Origin: Paracoccus albus
Lineage (GTDB): Bacteria; Pseudomonadota; Alphaproteobacteria; Rhodobacterales; Rhodobacteraceae
NCBI RefSeq assembly: GCF_027913035.1
Contig: NZ_CP115775.1
Span: 3,016,501-3,080,500, forward strand
Length of the DNA: 64,000 bases
Reading direction: 5' to 3'
Under the pieces are notes generated by a model. The model worked only from the letters and a program-made list of their open reading frames with translations, was not told the origin of the DNA and searched no databases. Below, in pieces: positions 36,528 to 46,689 of this stretch. The position numbers and the translations under genes were made by a program. Numbering within the stretch: position 1 is the stretch's first letter; each line of letters opens with the position of its first letter.

Positions 36528-37055
36528 TTACTGCGGGATGCGCAGGGTCTGACCCGGATAGATCTTGTCAGGGTCCGACAGCATCGGCTGGTTGGCCTTG
36601 AAGATATCGTTATAGCGGTTGGCATCGCCCAGATATTTCTTGGCAATGGCCGACAGGGTTTCACCCTTTTCAACCGTGTGGAACACCGGTTCTGGCGCGC
36701 TGTCACCCGCCGGCATGGCCGACGTGCCCGAGGACGATGCCCGGCCCGGCTGCTTCGGCACATCGGCCTCAACCCGGGCGATTCCTTTGATGTTACCCAC
36801 CGCAAGGATAAGCTTTTCCATCGTTTCGCGATCGGCACCCTTGGACTCGACTTTCACCGTGTCGCCGCGCAGGGTCAGGTGAACATCGTCGGACCCAAGG
36901 CCAAGCTTCTTGACCTCATCGGTCAGTGCCTTGACCTTACGGTCGGTCTCGGCCTTTTCGGCGGCCTTGTCATCAGCCGGTGCTTTCGCCTCGGATGCCT
37001 CGGCAGAGCCAAAGACCGATTTGCCCGAATCTTTTACGAAATCCCAGAAAGCCAT
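36528..37055 (-). CDS. BON and LysM domain protein (Kbp/YgaU-like)
   Basis: A 175-residue protein. After an acidic/Ala-rich N-terminal segment comes a BON domain (about 50-95, GLGSDDVHLTLRGDTVKVES) and a C-terminal LysM domain (about 125-175, VEKGETLSAIAKKYLGDANRY, ending YPGQTLRIPQ). The order and length match Escherichia coli YgaU/Kbp, a cytosolic potassium-binding protein. No signal peptide is seen, which agrees. AAAGGATAAG precedes ATG 37055. Confidence 0.85.
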   Translation of the reverse strand: MAFWDFVKDSGKSVFGSAEASEAKAPADDKAAEKAETDRKVKALTDEVKKLGLGSDDVHLTLRGDTVKVESKGADRETMEKLILAVGNIKGIARVEADVPKQPGRASSSGTSAMPAGDSAPEPVFHTVEKGETLSAIAKKYLGDANRYNDIFKANQPMLSDPDKIYPGQTLRIPQ

Positions 37056-37176
37056 AGGCTTATCCTTTCAGTTTTGCTTCGCGCCCTTAACGCAGTTGGT
37101 GCCACGCGGTTCCCCCGCTGGCGCATTGGCGACGATTAGGGTACCGCTGACGCCAGAACCATATCAGGAAATCGTC

Positions 37177-38073
37177 ATGTATACCGTCACTGTTCTTGCC
37201 GCACCCTCGCGCGCCGATCTGACTGTCGAGCGTGTGGACGCCTTGCGTGATCTGCTGGGGGGACAGCATACGATCTGGCTGGCAGATGGCATCGCGGCAG
37301 AGTTCCCGACGGAGGCTCTGCCCGAGGACACCGCTGCCATTGAAGATGACACGCGCCTGTCCGGATTCGATCTGGTGATCCAGCCGACCGAGGGACGACG
37401 CAAGGCAATCCTGCTGGCCGACATGGATTCAACGATGATCGAACAGGAATGCATTGATGAACTGGCCGCCGAAGCCGGTGTTGGCGAGCGCGTGGCAAGC
37501 ATCACGGCGCGCGCCATGAATGGAGAGCTTAATTTCCACGAAGCATTGATAGAGCGCGTTGGCCTGCTGTCCGGGCTGTCCGAAGATGTGATCACAAAAG
37601 TTCTGAACGAAAGGATTACGCTGGCGCCGGGCGGACGAGAGCTTGTCGCCACCATGCGCGCGCAGGGCGCCTATACGGCGCTTGTATCTGGTGGATTTAC
37701 CGCATTCACCAGCCGGATCGCAAAACTTCTGGGCTTTGACGAACATCGCGCAAATACGCTTCTGTCAGATGAAGGTGTTTTGACCGGCCATGTCAGCCTG
37801 CCAGTGCTGGGGCGCGAGGCAAAGGTCGAGGCGTTGGAAGAGATTGCTGTCGCACGCGGATTTACGCCCGCAGACGCCATGGCGGTCGGCGATGGCGCAA
37901 ACGATCTGGGGATGATCCAGCTGGCAGGTACAGGGGTGGCGCTTCATGCCAAGCCGGTCGTTGCAGCTCAGGCCGGTGTGCGGATCGACCACGCAGACCT
38001 TACGGCGCTGCTTTACATTCAAGGGTATGGGCGGGAAGAGTTTGTCGATAGCTGGGCACCGGAGCGAGCCTGA
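37177..38073 (+). CDS. serB: Phosphoserine phosphatase
   Basis: The 298-residue HAD-family enzyme removes phosphate from phosphoserine, the last step of serine synthesis. The HAD motif I LLADMDSTMIEQE is at about 86-98, motif II LVSGGFTAFTSR near 170, and motif IV AVGDGANDLGMI near 235. An ACT-like N-terminal part precedes it. CAGGAAATC precedes ATG 37177; the longer frame from 36910 is antisense to the LysM gene and is rejected. Confidence 0.93.
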   Translation: MYTVTVLAAPSRADLTVERVDALRDLLGGQHTIWLADGIAAEFPTEALPEDTAAIEDDTRLSGFDLVIQPTEGRRKAILLADMDSTMIEQECIDELAAEAGVGERVASITARAMNGELNFHEALIERVGLLSGLSEDVITKVLNERITLAPGGRELVATMRAQGAYTALVSGGFTAFTSRIAKLLGFDEHRANTLLSDEGVLTGHVSLPVLGREAKVEALEEIAVARGFTPADAMAVGDGANDLGMIQLAGTGVALHAKPVVAAQAGVRIDHADLTALLYIQGYGREEFVDSWAPERA

Positions 38074-38207
38074 TCCGGTCCCGCGAATGCCGCCGGATTA
38101 TTCATCAGCCAAGACAGCTTGCACTAGGCAAACCGGGCCTGCACCGAAATTACGGATGTCAGTGTAGCTGTATCAGTCGATCAACCGCCGGATCAGGCTG
38201 ATCGTCA

Positions 38208-38405
38208 ATGCCGCCTACGCTCGAACCGAGGGACTTTTATGCTAAGCATTTCGGGTTTGAGCCCGCGTTTGAGACGAGCCTGTTCTTCTATCTGACCGGC
38301 CTCGGCGCGCGCGCAACATTGGTCTTCATGCATGTCGACGACGCATCCCTTCCGCCGGGACCAGAGGCGTTTGGCGGCGAAGCGATGCTGTTAGAGACGC
38401 GCTGA
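38208..38405 (+). pseudogene. Truncated VOC/glyoxalase-family gene
   Basis: A 65-codon frame encodes the first half of a vicinal-oxygen-chelate (glyoxalase) domain: DFYAKHFGFEPAFETSLFF followed by LVFMHVDDASLPPG. Complete proteins are about twice as long. It breaks off into a decayed DUF2783 sequence in another frame, so this is probably a recombination remnant. No good ribosome binding site precedes ATG 38208. Confidence 0.5.
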
Positions 38406-38478
38406 ATGCACGGCTGATATTGGTACTGGTGAACCGTATCGGCGATATGGAAGTTGAGGGAGGCGTAGGACGCGGCGC
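38381..38478 (+). pseudogene. Decayed second copy of the DUF2783 gene
   Basis: Read in the frame starting at 38381, the DNA encodes DALNARLILVLVNRIGDMEV, nearly the same as the core of the intact DUF2783 protein at 14562-14753. The preceding residues (SDAVR against SKAES) also align weakly. After MEV it degenerates to a Gly-rich tail. There is no start codon in frame. This is a gene remnant, not a working gene. Confidence 0.65.
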
Positions 38479-38484
38479 GGGAAT

Positions 38485-38859
38485 ATGGCACCGTTTGTAA
38501 CTTGGGACCGCATCCGAAATGTTGGAGGAGTTAACTCCGATGGGACGCGATGGAAGTTGTCCCAAGCGGAAGCAATTGTTCACATTGAGCGCAAGGGTTG
38601 GACCTTTTTCGTCCGCTCTGGCGGGAAGCGGGTTGATTGTATCTTTGCGGTCAGCCGGACCGGCAACAAGTATATCAAGACAAAGACCGATGGGGAGGCA
38701 CGAAACAAACTTCTCTGCCTTCCCGAATGTCTCGGAATAAAAAACAGCCCGCCGATCGGCGGGCTGTTTCTATCTCATAACCGAACCGGTCACAGCGTCC
38801 GTTCGACCTCTTCACGCTCGAAGATCTCGATGACGTCGCTTTCGCGGATGTCGTCGTAG
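38485..38859 (+). CDS. DUF3892 domain protein with run-on C-terminus
   Basis: The frame encodes 124 residues. About 1-85 match DUF3892: [20 protein letters not shown], then [20 protein letters not shown] and the closing LLCLPEC. Family members normally end soon after LPEC. Here the frame runs on through the infB terminator and 70 bases into infB antisense, giving a non-homologous Ser-rich tail. The normal stop appears to have been lost. Function of DUF3892 is unknown. The ribosome binding site is weak. Confidence 0.55.
   Translation: MAPFVTWDRIRNVGGVNSDGTRWKLSQAEAIVHIERKGWTFFVRSGGKRVDCIFAVSRTGNKYIKTKTDGEARNKLLCLPECLGIKNSPPIGGLFLSHNRTGHSVRSTSSRSKISMTSLSRMSS
38743..38768 (-). terminator. Rho-independent terminator of the rimP-nusA-ylxR-infB operon
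   Basis: A perfect 13-bp self-complementary arm pair (centre CCGATCGG) spans 38743-38768. On the minus strand it is followed by TTTTTTATT. It lies 21 bases after the infB stop. Confidence 0.85.
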
Positions 38860-41339
38860 TTCTCAAACGCCATGCCGCATTCCTGGCCGGACTGGACTTC
38901 CTTGACCTCGTCCTTGTGGCGCTTGAGCGTTTTCAGCGTGCCTTCGTGGATCACCACGTTGTCGCGCAGCAGGCGGACGCCGGCGGAGCGGCGGGCCACG
39001 CCTTCGGTGACCAGACAGCCGGCGACCTTGCCGACGCCGGTGACCTTGAAGACCTGCTTGATCTCGGCATAGCCGATGAAGTTCTCGCGCACTTCGGCTG
39101 ACAGCAGGCCCGAGGCCGCCGCTTTGATGTCGTCCACCAGATCGTAGATGATCGAGTAATAGCGGATCTCGACACCCTTCTGGTTGGCGCTGTTGCGGGC
39201 AGGCGCATTGGCGCGGACGTTGAAGCCGATGACCGGCGCGCCCGAAGCCTCGGCCAGGCCGATATCGGATTCCGTGATCGCGCCGACGCCGTAATGCAGC
39301 ACGCGGACGCGGACCTCGTCATTGCCGACCTTTTCCAATGCCTGAACAATCGCCTCGGCAGAGCCCTGCACGTCGGCCTTCACCACCACGGGCAGTTCGG
39401 CCACGTTTTCATCGGCTTTGGCCTTGGCCATCAGCTGATCCAGCGTGACCGCGGCACCGGCGGCGGCGCGTTTGTCTTTCGCGGCTTCCTCGCGGTATTC
39501 GGCGATTTCGCGGGCCTGCGCCTCTGTCTCGACCACGTTCAACACGTCGCCGGCCTCTGGCGTGCCGTTGAGACCCAGAACCTCGACCGGGACGGAGGGG
39601 CCGGCTTCTTCAACACGGTCGCCCTGATCGTTGATCAAAGCACGGACCTTACCCCACTGCTCGCCCACGACGAAGATATCGCCGCGACGCAGGGTGCCGT
39701 TCTGGACCAGAACCGTGGCGACAGGGCCGCGGCCAACATCCAGCTTCGCCTCGATCACGGCACCTTGGGCGGCACGGTCGGGGTTGGCCTTCAATTCCAG
39801 AATTTCGGCCTGAAGGGCAATGGCTTCCAGCAGTTCATCAAGGCCCTGCCCGGTCTGGGCCGAAACCTCGACATCCTGCACCTCACCCGACAGCTGTTCC
39901 ACAATGACTTCGTGCTGCAGCAGGTCGGTGCGGACCTTTTGCGGGTCGGCATCAGGCTTGTCGATCTTGTTGATCGCCACGATCATCGGGACCTTCGCGG
40001 CCTTGGCGTGATTGATCGCCTCGACCGTCTGGGGCATGACCGCGTCGTCGGCCGCGACGACGAGCACGACGATGTCCGTCACATTCGCACCGCGCGCGCG
40101 CATCGAGGTGAAGGCCGCGTGACCGGGCGTGTCCAGGAAGGACAGAACCGCGCCGGATTCTGTCGTCACCTGATAGGCGCCGATATGCTGGGTGATACCA
40201 CCAGCCTCGCCCGAGACCACGTTGGCCTTGCGGATTGCATCCAGAAGTGAGGTCTTGCCGTGGTCGACATGGCCCATGATCGTGATGATCGGCGGGCGGG
40301 ATTTCAGATCCTCATCCTTGTCCTCAACCTGATCAATGACCTGTTCCACATCGGCATCGGATACGCGCACCGTCTTGTGGCCGAATTCCTCGATCACAAG
40401 TTCAGCGGTGTCGGCGTCGATGGTTTGGTTCATCGACACCATCATGCCCATGTTCATCAGCGACTTGACCACATCAGCCGCGCGTTCGGCCATACGGTTG
40501 GCGAGTTCGCTGACGACGATGGTTTCGGGAAGCTGAACGTCACGCACCTGCTTTTCGGCACGGGTCGCTTGGCCCATTGCCTTCTGCTTGGCGCGTTCCT
40601 GCTTGCGCTTCATTGCAGCCAGACTGCGCTGACGCCCGCCTTCGCCGCCTTGCAGCGCTGCGGTGACAGACAGCTTGCCCGACCGGCGGCCATCACGATC
40701 GCCGCCTTTGCCGCGCGAATCACGGTCATCGGTGCGATTGTTGTCGCGCTGATCGCGTTCCGGGCGCGCCGGACGGGATGCCACGCCTTTTGTTTCGGCG
40801 CGCGAAGCAGCGGCCTGGGCGGCTGCCGCATCGACCGGCGCATCCTTGGCGGCGGGCTTGCGGACCTCTTCTTTCTTCTGGGCGCGCAGCTTGGCTTCTT
40901 CGGCCTTGCGGGCGTCCTCTTCGGCCTTGGCCTTCAGCGCTTCTTCCCGCTCGCGGTCTTCACGCTCCTTGGCCTCGGCCTCGGCGCGGCGGCGCTCACG
41001 TTCTTCTTCGCGCGCCTTTTCTTCGGCGGCGCGGGCTTTGGCTTCTTCGGCCTCACGCGCTTTGGCAGCGGCCAAGGCCTTGAGACGACGCTCCATTTCC
41101 GCATCCGAGATCCCGGCGGGACGCTTGGACGAGGACGCGACAGCGCGGGCCGCCGCACTGTCCGACGCAGCAGAGCCGCGCGGCTTGTCGCCCGCTGCAC
41201 CCGGCTTGGGCACAACGACACGCTTGCGCTTGGTTTCCACCACCACACTTTTTGTGCGGCCGTGGCTGAAGCTTTGTTTCACCTGACCGGGGCGGTTGCC
41301 GCCGAGGCCGAGGGGTTTTTTGCCGTCTGTATCGCTCAT
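38790..41339 (-). CDS. infB: Translation initiation factor IF-2
   Basis: IF-2 (849 residues) is the GTPase that brings fMet-tRNA to the ribosome. A long charged, Lys/Arg/Glu/Ala-rich N-terminal region (about 1-330) is followed by the G domain: [23 protein letters not shown] and NKIDKPDAD. The usual domains II, III and IV end near [13 protein letters not shown] 41339 begins the conserved [10 protein letters not shown]; the longer upstream frame is rejected. Last gene of the operon, before a strong terminator. Confidence 0.97.
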   Translation of the reverse strand: MSDTDGKKPLGLGGNRPGQVKQSFSHGRTKSVVVETKRKRVVVPKPGAAGDKPRGSAASDSAAARAVASSSKRPAGISDAEMERRLKALAAAKAREAEEAKARAAEEKAREEERERRRAEAEAKEREDREREEALKAKAEEDARKAEEAKLRAQKKEEVRKPAAKDAPVDAAAAQAAASRAETKGVASRPARPERDQRDNNRTDDRDSRGKGGDRDGRRSGKLSVTAALQGGEGGRQRSLAAMKRKQERAKQKAMGQATRAEKQVRDVQLPETIVVSELANRMAERAADVVKSLMNMGMMVSMNQTIDADTAELVIEEFGHKTVRVSDADVEQVIDQVEDKDEDLKSRPPIITIMGHVDHGKTSLLDAIRKANVVSGEAGGITQHIGAYQVTTESGAVLSFLDTPGHAAFTSMRARGANVTDIVVLVVAADDAVMPQTVEAINHAKAAKVPMIVAINKIDKPDADPQKVRTDLLQHEVIVEQLSGEVQDVEVSAQTGQGLDELLEAIALQAEILELKANPDRAAQGAVIEAKLDVGRGPVATVLVQNGTLRRGDIFVVGEQWGKVRALINDQGDRVEEAGPSVPVEVLGLNGTPEAGDVLNVVETEAQAREIAEYREEAAKDKRAAAGAAVTLDQLMAKAKADENVAELPVVVKADVQGSAEAIVQALEKVGNDEVRVRVLHYGVGAITESDIGLAEASGAPVIGFNVRANAPARNSANQKGVEIRYYSIIYDLVDDIKAAASGLLSAEVRENFIGYAEIKQVFKVTGVGKVAGCLVTEGVARRSAGVRLLRDNVVIHEGTLKTLKRHKDEVKEVQSGQECGMAFENYDDIRESDVIEIFEREEVERTL

Positions 41340-41346
41340 CTGCGTC

Positions 41347-41961
41347 TTATTCCTTCCCGGCCCGGATGGCCGATTGCCCCCGCAGGCCATTCAGCCTGCC
41401 AGCGTCCCGAATAACTTTGTCCGCGAGTCCGCCCTTCGAAAGCGCGCTGTGTATGACATGATCGCGTCCGAAAGCCAAACCCAATTCTGAAGCGGTGAGG
41501 CCGCCGAACCAGCGTGCCCCTTCTGGTGTCCAAAGCTTCCCTTTCCCGCGCTCGGACCCATCCGACGCCTGAAGAAGTACTTTCACCCGACCGGCCGCAA
41601 GCCAGTCCTTAACCTTTTCAAACCCGGCAACCGCATCGCCGGATTTTCGCGCCAGCGAGATGAGTTCAACGACACGTTTCGCCAGCCCGGTTTCAATCAA
41701 TTCCAAAAGCCCCTCTGGCGGCTTCGCCGGGGCCTTCGCCCCGCGCGAGAACGCGCCTTTGGATACCGCCTTGCCGATCACGCCCTGATCGGCCGTCAGC
41801 CAGAAGCCGCGTCCCGGCAGCTTTTCCGCCAGATCGGGCACGACGATCCCGTCAGGACCCAGCACGAAACGGATCAAGCCCGCCTTCGGCTGAACCTCGC
41901 CGGTAACAAGGCAACGGCGTTCCGTGCCCTCGTGTTCCTTATCGCGCCCGCCTCGCGTCAT
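41347..41961 (-). CDS. ylxR: YlxR/DUF448 RNA-binding protein with L7Ae-like domain
   Basis: A 204-residue protein with an N-terminal YlxR domain ([28 protein letters not shown]) and a C-terminal L7Ae-like part ([22 protein letters not shown]). It is thought to bind RNA. It sits between nusA and infB, as is usual. A 7-bp GC hairpin (41972-41978 with 41984-41990) lies across the nusA end just before its start and may adjust its expression. Confidence 0.9.
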   Translation of the reverse strand: MTRGGRDKEHEGTERRCLVTGEVQPKAGLIRFVLGPDGIVVPDLAEKLPGRGFWLTADQGVIGKAVSKGAFSRGAKAPAKPPEGLLELIETGLAKRVVELISLARKSGDAVAGFEKVKDWLAAGRVKVLLQASDGSERGKGKLWTPEGARWFGGLTASELGLAFGRDHVIHSALSKGGLADKVIRDAGRLNGLRGQSAIRAGKE

Positions 41962-41979
41962 GCCACCGGATCCGGGGCA

Positions 41980-43665
41980 TCAGGCCCCGGCCTCCTCGGT
42001 TTCTGCGCCTTCTTCGGTCTCTTCCTCTTCGGCCTGCTCAAGCTCTGCCGGGTCGACCCAGCCAAGCATGACGCGGGCGGTCATGACCATGTTCTGCGCA
42101 TCCTCAAGGCTGATACCGAAGGGTTCCAGCAGACCGTCATCCTTGACGCGCTGCCCGTCGACCGTGGTCCAGCCCCCGGCGAGCTCCCAATCGGCGCAGG
42201 TGGCAAAGTCTTCCAGCGTCTTGACGCCGTCATTCGCCAGAGCTTCCACCATTTGGGGGGTCAGACCTTCGAATTCAATAAGGCTGTCCTCGGCGCCCAG
42301 ACCGCGGGCATTTTCCAGAGCCTTGCGGTTGGCCGCTTCGATCACGTCGCGGGCGCGGGCCTGCAATTCATCCGCCGTCGCTTCGTCCACACCGTCGATG
42401 GACAGCAGTTCGTCCTGTTCGACATAGGCGACTTCTTCCAGGTTGGTGAAGCCTTCTGCGACCAGAAGCTGGGCGAAGAATTCGTCCAGATCCAGATTGT
42501 CCATGAACAGCTGGGTGCGGGCGTTGAATTCAGCCTGACGGCGCTTGGACTCTTCTTCCTCGGTAAGGATGTCGATATCCAGACCAGTCAACTGGCTGGC
42601 CAGACGCACGTTCTGGCCGCGACGACCGATGGCCAGCGAAAGCTGTTCCTCGGGCACCACAACTTCGATGCGCGGGGCGTCCTCGTCGACGACGACCTTG
42701 CTGACCTCTGCCGGCTGCAGTGCGTTCACGAGGAAAGTCGCCTGATCTTCAGACCACGGGATGATGTCGATCTTTTCGCCCTGAAGCTCTCCCACAACGG
42801 CCTGAACGCGGGAACCACGCATACCAACACAAGCGCCGACCGGGTCGATGGAGTTGTCATAGCTGATGACGGCGATCTTCGCGCGGCTGCCCGGATCACG
42901 GGCGACGGCCTTGATCTCGATCACGCCGTCATAGATTTCCGGCACTTCCATCTTGAACAGTTCCGCCATGAATTGCGGATCGGTGCGCGACAGGAAGATC
43001 TGCGGGCCACGGGTTTCGCGGCGTACATCCTTTACATAGGCGCGGATACGGTCATTCGGGCGATAGGATTCACGACCGATCTTTTCGTTGCGGCGCAGGA
43101 TGGCTTCGCCACGGCCGATATCGACGATGATATTGCCGTATTCTTCACGCTTGACCATGCCGTTGATGATCGAACCTGCGCGGTCCTTGAATTCTTCGTA
43201 TTGACGATCACGCTCTGCCTCGCGGACGCGCTGCAGGATGACCTGTTTGGCCGATTGCGCGGCAATCCGGCCCAGTTCAACCGGCGGAACCTGCTCCTGA
43301 AAGACATCACCGATCTGCGGGCCGCCGGCGAAATCGTCGACCTTCACGCCTTCGCGGGTCCAGTAATTGGCCGGGTCACGCTGTGCCTCGAAATAGGGCT
43401 TCGCCTGATCGGCGGTGAATTCGGCCTGATAGTTTTCCAGCAGTTCTTCATCGACCACGGTGCGCACGCGGGTGAAGGTGGCATTGCCGGTCTTGCGGTC
43501 GATGGACACGCGAATGTCCATTTCCGCGCCGTAACGCGACTTTGCTGCACGGGCGAGGCTGTCTTCCATCGCTTCGATGACCAGCTCCGGCTCGATCATC
43601 TTTTCGCGGGCCACGGCCTCGGCGGTTTGCAGCAGTTCCAGCTGGTTGGCAGAGGTGATTGCCAT
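41980..43665 (-). CDS. nusA: Transcription elongation/termination factor NusA
   Basis: The 561-residue factor binds RNA polymerase and controls pausing, termination and antitermination. It has the N-terminal polymerase-binding domain, S1 (REEYGNIIVDIGRGEAIL), KH domains with GACVGMRGSRVQAVV and LAIGRRGQNVRLASQL, two C-terminal acidic helix-hairpin repeats, and an acidic end. ATG 43665 is 6 bases after AAGGAG. It directly follows rimP. Confidence 0.97.
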   Translation of the reverse strand: MAITSANQLELLQTAEAVAREKMIEPELVIEAMEDSLARAAKSRYGAEMDIRVSIDRKTGNATFTRVRTVVDEELLENYQAEFTADQAKPYFEAQRDPANYWTREGVKVDDFAGGPQIGDVFQEQVPPVELGRIAAQSAKQVILQRVREAERDRQYEEFKDRAGSIINGMVKREEYGNIIVDIGRGEAILRRNEKIGRESYRPNDRIRAYVKDVRRETRGPQIFLSRTDPQFMAELFKMEVPEIYDGVIEIKAVARDPGSRAKIAVISYDNSIDPVGACVGMRGSRVQAVVGELQGEKIDIIPWSEDQATFLVNALQPAEVSKVVVDEDAPRIEVVVPEEQLSLAIGRRGQNVRLASQLTGLDIDILTEEEESKRRQAEFNARTQLFMDNLDLDEFFAQLLVAEGFTNLEEVAYVEQDELLSIDGVDEATADELQARARDVIEAANRKALENARGLGAEDSLIEFEGLTPQMVEALANDGVKTLEDFATCADWELAGGWTTVDGQRVKDDGLLEPFGISLEDAQNMVMTARVMLGWVDPAELEQAEEEETEEGAETEEAGA

Positions 43666-43668
43666 CAC

Positions 43669-44283
43669 TTACTCCTTCATAGCGGCGTCGTCTTGGTCGC
43701 CGTCTTCGGTTTGAACTTCGTCGAACATGGATTCGTCGAGATTGTCGATCTCAACCCCGGCTTCTTTCTTCTGGCGCAGCATTTCCGCGATCAGCTCGTC
43801 GGTCAGCAGCAGCTTGGCATCGGCCAGCCAGTCAAAATTCAGCCCGATGGTCTGGGTCTCCGCGCCGACTTCGATATTGATCAGCACGTCCTCGCCCTCG
43901 ACCCCGGCCAGAACGCCGGTAAAGCGCTTGCGCCCGTCGATCTGTTCCGCTGTTTCCAGCTTGGCGTCGTAACCTTCATAGGTTGCGAAGTCCTTAAGCC
44001 GGGTCAGCGGGCGGTCGATTCCGGGTGACGAGACCTCCAGCATGTATTTGTCTTCGATCGGGTCTTCTACATCCAGCGTGGCGCTGACCATCGTGGAAAT
44101 CTCGGCGCAGTCATCGACATTGATGCCGCCATCGGGGCGGTCAGCCATGATCTGCAAGGTGGCGGTCTTGCCGCCCTGAAGACGCAGGCGCACCAGTTCG
44201 AACCCCATGTCTTCGATCACGGGGGTCAGAATTTCCGCCAGCCGGCGGTCGATAGAGGTCTTGGCGATCAGGTCGTTCGACAT
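43669..44283 (-). CDS. rimP: Ribosome maturation factor RimP
   Basis: RimP (204 residues) assists 30S subunit assembly. N-terminal domain: [18 protein letters not shown] and [20 protein letters not shown]. Central [20 protein letters not shown] is the family signature. The acidic C-terminal tail is longer than in E. coli. The second ATG (44283) is preferred to ATG 44289 because AGGG is then 6 bases away. First gene of the nusA operon. Confidence 0.95.
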   Translation of the reverse strand: MSNDLIAKTSIDRRLAEILTPVIEDMGFELVRLRLQGGKTATLQIMADRPDGGINVDDCAEISTMVSATLDVEDPIEDKYMLEVSSPGIDRPLTRLKDFATYEGYDAKLETAEQIDGRKRFTGVLAGVEGEDVLINIEVGAETQTIGLNFDWLADAKLLLTDELIAEMLRQKKEAGVEIDNLDESMFDEVQTEDGDQDDAAMKE

Positions 44284-44300
44284 GAGCATCCCTGAGAAAT

Positions 44301-44325
44301 AAAAAACGGGCCGTCAGCGGCCCGT
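44301..44325 (-). terminator. Terminator-like hairpin in the rimP leader
   Basis: ACGGGCCG (44306-44313) pairs with CGGCCCGT (44318-44325). On the minus strand a run of T and TATTT follows (44301-44305 and beyond). It sits 3' of tspO and only 18 bases upstream of the rimP start, so it may end the pip-tspO transcript. If the operon promoter lies further upstream, it could attenuate rimP-nusA-infB. Confidence 0.75.
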
Positions 44326-44401
44326 GCGAAATTCCGGTGGCGCAGGGGGTGGAAGCCTGCACCGCTGTTGAGCATGGATATAGCGCCGCTCGGCGGGGAA
44401 T

Positions 44402-44860
44402 TCAAGCCGATTCGCGGTTGTCGCGCCAGATGCGCCAGTTCAACGCAGCCGCAAGCCCGATCCATGCAAAATATGGCAGCATCAGCAGACCTGCCAGCAG
44501 ATCGCTTTGCAGGAACACAACCGTTGTGATTGCCAGCACGAACCAAAGCACCGCGATCACGATCATTCCTGTTGCCATCCGCCTTGCACCGAAGAAGACT
44601 GGCGTCCACAGCGTATTCAGCGCGATCTGCAGCGACCACAGTGCAAGACCCGGCGCGGGGTTTTCGCCAAGCGCGATGCGCGTCGCAGCAATCGCCGAAA
44701 TCACATAGAGCACCGTCCAGACGATCGGGAACGCCTTTTTCGGCGGGGTCCAGGACGGCTTTTTCAGCGATTGATACCATTTTCCGGGCAGAAAAACGCT
44801 GCCTGTCGCAGCCGCGGCAGCAGATGCCGACAGGAACACCAGAAAGTAAAACGCCGTCAT
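44402..44860 (-). CDS. tspO: TspO/MBR family membrane protein
   Basis: A 152-residue protein with five membrane helices, of the tryptophan-rich sensory protein/peripheral benzodiazepine receptor family that binds porphyrins. Motifs: WYQSLKKPSWTPPKKAFPIVWTVLY, NLALNTLW-like segment ALNTLWTPVFFG, and PYFAWIGLAAALNWRIWRDN. It overlaps the pip stop by ATGA. In Rhodobacter, TspO moderates tetrapyrrole and photosynthesis gene expression; that role is not assured here. Confidence 0.92.
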   Translation of the reverse strand: MTAFYFLVFLSASAAAAATGSVFLPGKWYQSLKKPSWTPPKKAFPIVWTVLYVISAIAATRIALGENPAPGLALWSLQIALNTLWTPVFFGARRMATGMIVIAVLWFVLAITTVVFLQSDLLAGLLMLPYFAWIGLAAALNWRIWRDNRESA

Positions 44861-45825
44861 ACGGGCTGTCCCCTCAACTCATCCATGACCGCGACCAGTT
44901 CCGCGGTGATGCGCGGCTCGCTCAGCGCGTGACCCGATCCGGGCACCATGCGCAATCGGCAGTTCTGCCAGTCCTTCGCCAATGCCCATGCACCAACGGG
45001 CGGGCAAACCATGTCATAGCGGCCCTGCACGATCTGGCAGGGGATATGTTCGATCTTGTGGCGGTTGCGCAGCAACTGAGCTTCTTCAAGAAAGCACGAA
45101 TTGCGGAAATAGTGGCATTCCAGCCGGGCAAAGGCGCGGGCATATCCGGGCGAGGCAGCACCGGGATTGGCGACATCCATCGCGGCAAGTCCGTTTTCCC
45201 ACATGATCCAATGCCGGGCCAACCGACGCTCTTCGGTTTCGTTGCCGGAGAAAAGGCGTCTGTGATAGGCGGCGATCATATCGCCGCGCTCCGCCTCGGG
45301 GATCGGTTCGCAGAAATCCTGCCAGCGTTCTGGCCAGAAGCGCGCCGCGCCGCCGCCATAGAACCAGTCCAGTTCTGCCTGCATCGCCAGAAACACGCCC
45401 CGCAGGATCAGTGCCGTCACCGCGCCTGGATGTCTCTGCGCATAAGCGAGCGCTAGCGTGGCGCCCCAACTTCCGCCGAACACGGACCATTGCGGGATGT
45501 TGAGCGCCTTCCGGATCACCTCTATATCCGCGACCAGATGGTCGGTGGTGTTCGCGATGACGCTGGCATGTGGCGTGGACAGCCCGCATCCGCGCTGATC
45601 GAACAGGATGGCGCGATAATGCGACGGATCGAAAAAGCGCCGCATATAGGGGCTGCACCCGCCGCCCGGTCCGCCATGCAGGACAACGACCGGCTCACCA
45701 TGCGGATTTCCGGCCTGTTCGACATACAGCACATGCCCGTCGCCCACGTCGATCTTGCGGCGATCGAAGGGGTCAATATGCGGATAAAGGCGAGCTGCGC
45801 CGAATTGCCCTGCTGTTCGATCCAT
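44857..45825 (-). CDS. pip: Proline iminopeptidase
   Basis: A 322-residue alpha/beta-hydrolase that removes N-terminal proline. [22 protein letters not shown] carries the oxyanion region, [12 protein letters not shown] follows, and the nucleophile elbow is [15 protein letters not shown]. The acid and His are near RYDMVCPP and [11 protein letters not shown] 45825 follows GGAAAGC; the longer upstream frame runs antisense to ubiG and is rejected. It is divergent from ubiG. Confidence 0.92.
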   Translation of the reverse strand: MDRTAGQFGAARLYPHIDPFDRRKIDVGDGHVLYVEQAGNPHGEPVVVLHGGPGGGCSPYMRRFFDPSHYRAILFDQRGCGLSTPHASVIANTTDHLVADIEVIRKALNIPQWSVFGGSWGATLALAYAQRHPGAVTALILRGVFLAMQAELDWFYGGGAARFWPERWQDFCEPIPEAERGDMIAAYHRRLFSGNETEERRLARHWIMWENGLAAMDVANPGAASPGYARAFARLECHYFRNSCFLEEAQLLRNRHKIEHIPCQIVQGRYDMVCPPVGAWALAKDWQNCRLRMVPGSGHALSEPRITAELVAVMDELRGQPV

Positions 45826-45871
45826 GCTTTCCGTATATACGTCGCAGGCAAGGCGCGAAAGGACCGAACCC

Positions 45872-46609
45872 ATGACAGACAGCCGCGACCCGTCCGAAAT
45901 CGCCAAGTTCGAGGCTATGGCCGCCGAATGGTGGGACCCGAAGGGGAAATTCAAGCCGCTGCATATGATGAACCCGGTTCGTCTGGGTTATATCACCACG
46001 CAAATTGCCGCGGAGTTCGGCCGCGACCTGAAGTCTACCCGCCCGTTTGAGGGGTTGCGCCTGCTGGATATCGGCTGCGGTGGCGGCCTGCTGTCAGAAC
46101 CGATGGCCCGGTTGGGGGCCGAGGTCGTCGGCGCAGATGCTGCCGAAAAGAACATCGAGGTCGCGCGTATCCATGCGTCTCAGGTCGGGCTGGAAATCGA
46201 TTACCGCGCCGAAACGGCAGAGGCGCTTCTGGCAGCCGGTGAAAGCTTTGACGCCGTTCTGGCGATGGAGATTGTCGAGCATGTGGCAGAACCGGCGGCT
46301 TTTGTGCGTTCTTGCCACGATCTGCTGCGCCCATCCGGCTTGCTGGTCATGTCGACGCTGAACCGGACCATGCGCAGCTTTGGCGCGGCGATTATCGGGG
46401 CCGAATGGGTGATGCGGTGGCTGCCCAAAGGCACGCATGAATGGCAGCGCTTTATCACACCGGATGAGCTTTCGCGGATGATGGAACAGGCCGGGCTGCG
46501 CGTCGTGGATCGCAAGGGCATGGTCTTCAACCCCATAAGCTGGGACTGGTCGCTATCGGATCGCGACCTTTCGGTGAACTATGCCGTCAGCGCCGTACGT
46601 TCTGCGTGA
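45872..46609 (+). CDS. ubiG: Ubiquinone O-methyltransferase UbiG
   Basis: The 245-residue SAM enzyme performs the two O-methylations of ubiquinone synthesis. Signatures: [20 protein letters not shown], the SAM motif [20 protein letters not shown], and [15 protein letters not shown]. The C-terminal region [14 protein letters not shown] is typical. A nested dyad at 46616-46661 (CCCCTG with CAGGGG, then A-run) follows the gene. Confidence 0.95.
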   Translation: MTDSRDPSEIAKFEAMAAEWWDPKGKFKPLHMMNPVRLGYITTQIAAEFGRDLKSTRPFEGLRLLDIGCGGGLLSEPMARLGAEVVGADAAEKNIEVARIHASQVGLEIDYRAETAEALLAAGESFDAVLAMEIVEHVAEPAAFVRSCHDLLRPSGLLVMSTLNRTMRSFGAAIIGAEWVMRWLPKGTHEWQRFITPDELSRMMEQAGLRVVDRKGMVFNPISWDWSLSDRDLSVNYAVSAVRSA

Positions 46610-46689
46610 AACAACCCCTGCCGGTAGCGACCTTTTTGCTGACCGTTGAAGGTCTCAGGGGAAAAAACTACGAAATTATCTGACCGGGG

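Noticed and set aside
36910..37176. N-terminal extension of SerB in the open frame from 36910
   Set aside because: It is antisense to the BON-LysM gene and lacks conservation; ATG 37177 has a ribosome binding site and the family start.
41932..44028. A 698-codon open frame antisense to nusA and rimP
   Set aside because: It mirrors the codon pattern of the conserved genes on the other strand, has no family features, and is a typical GC-rich shadow frame.
46616..46661. Nested dyad after ubiG as a riboswitch or small RNA
   Set aside because: Stems are short (6 and 4 bp), no promoter is visible, and an imperfect terminator is the simplest reading.
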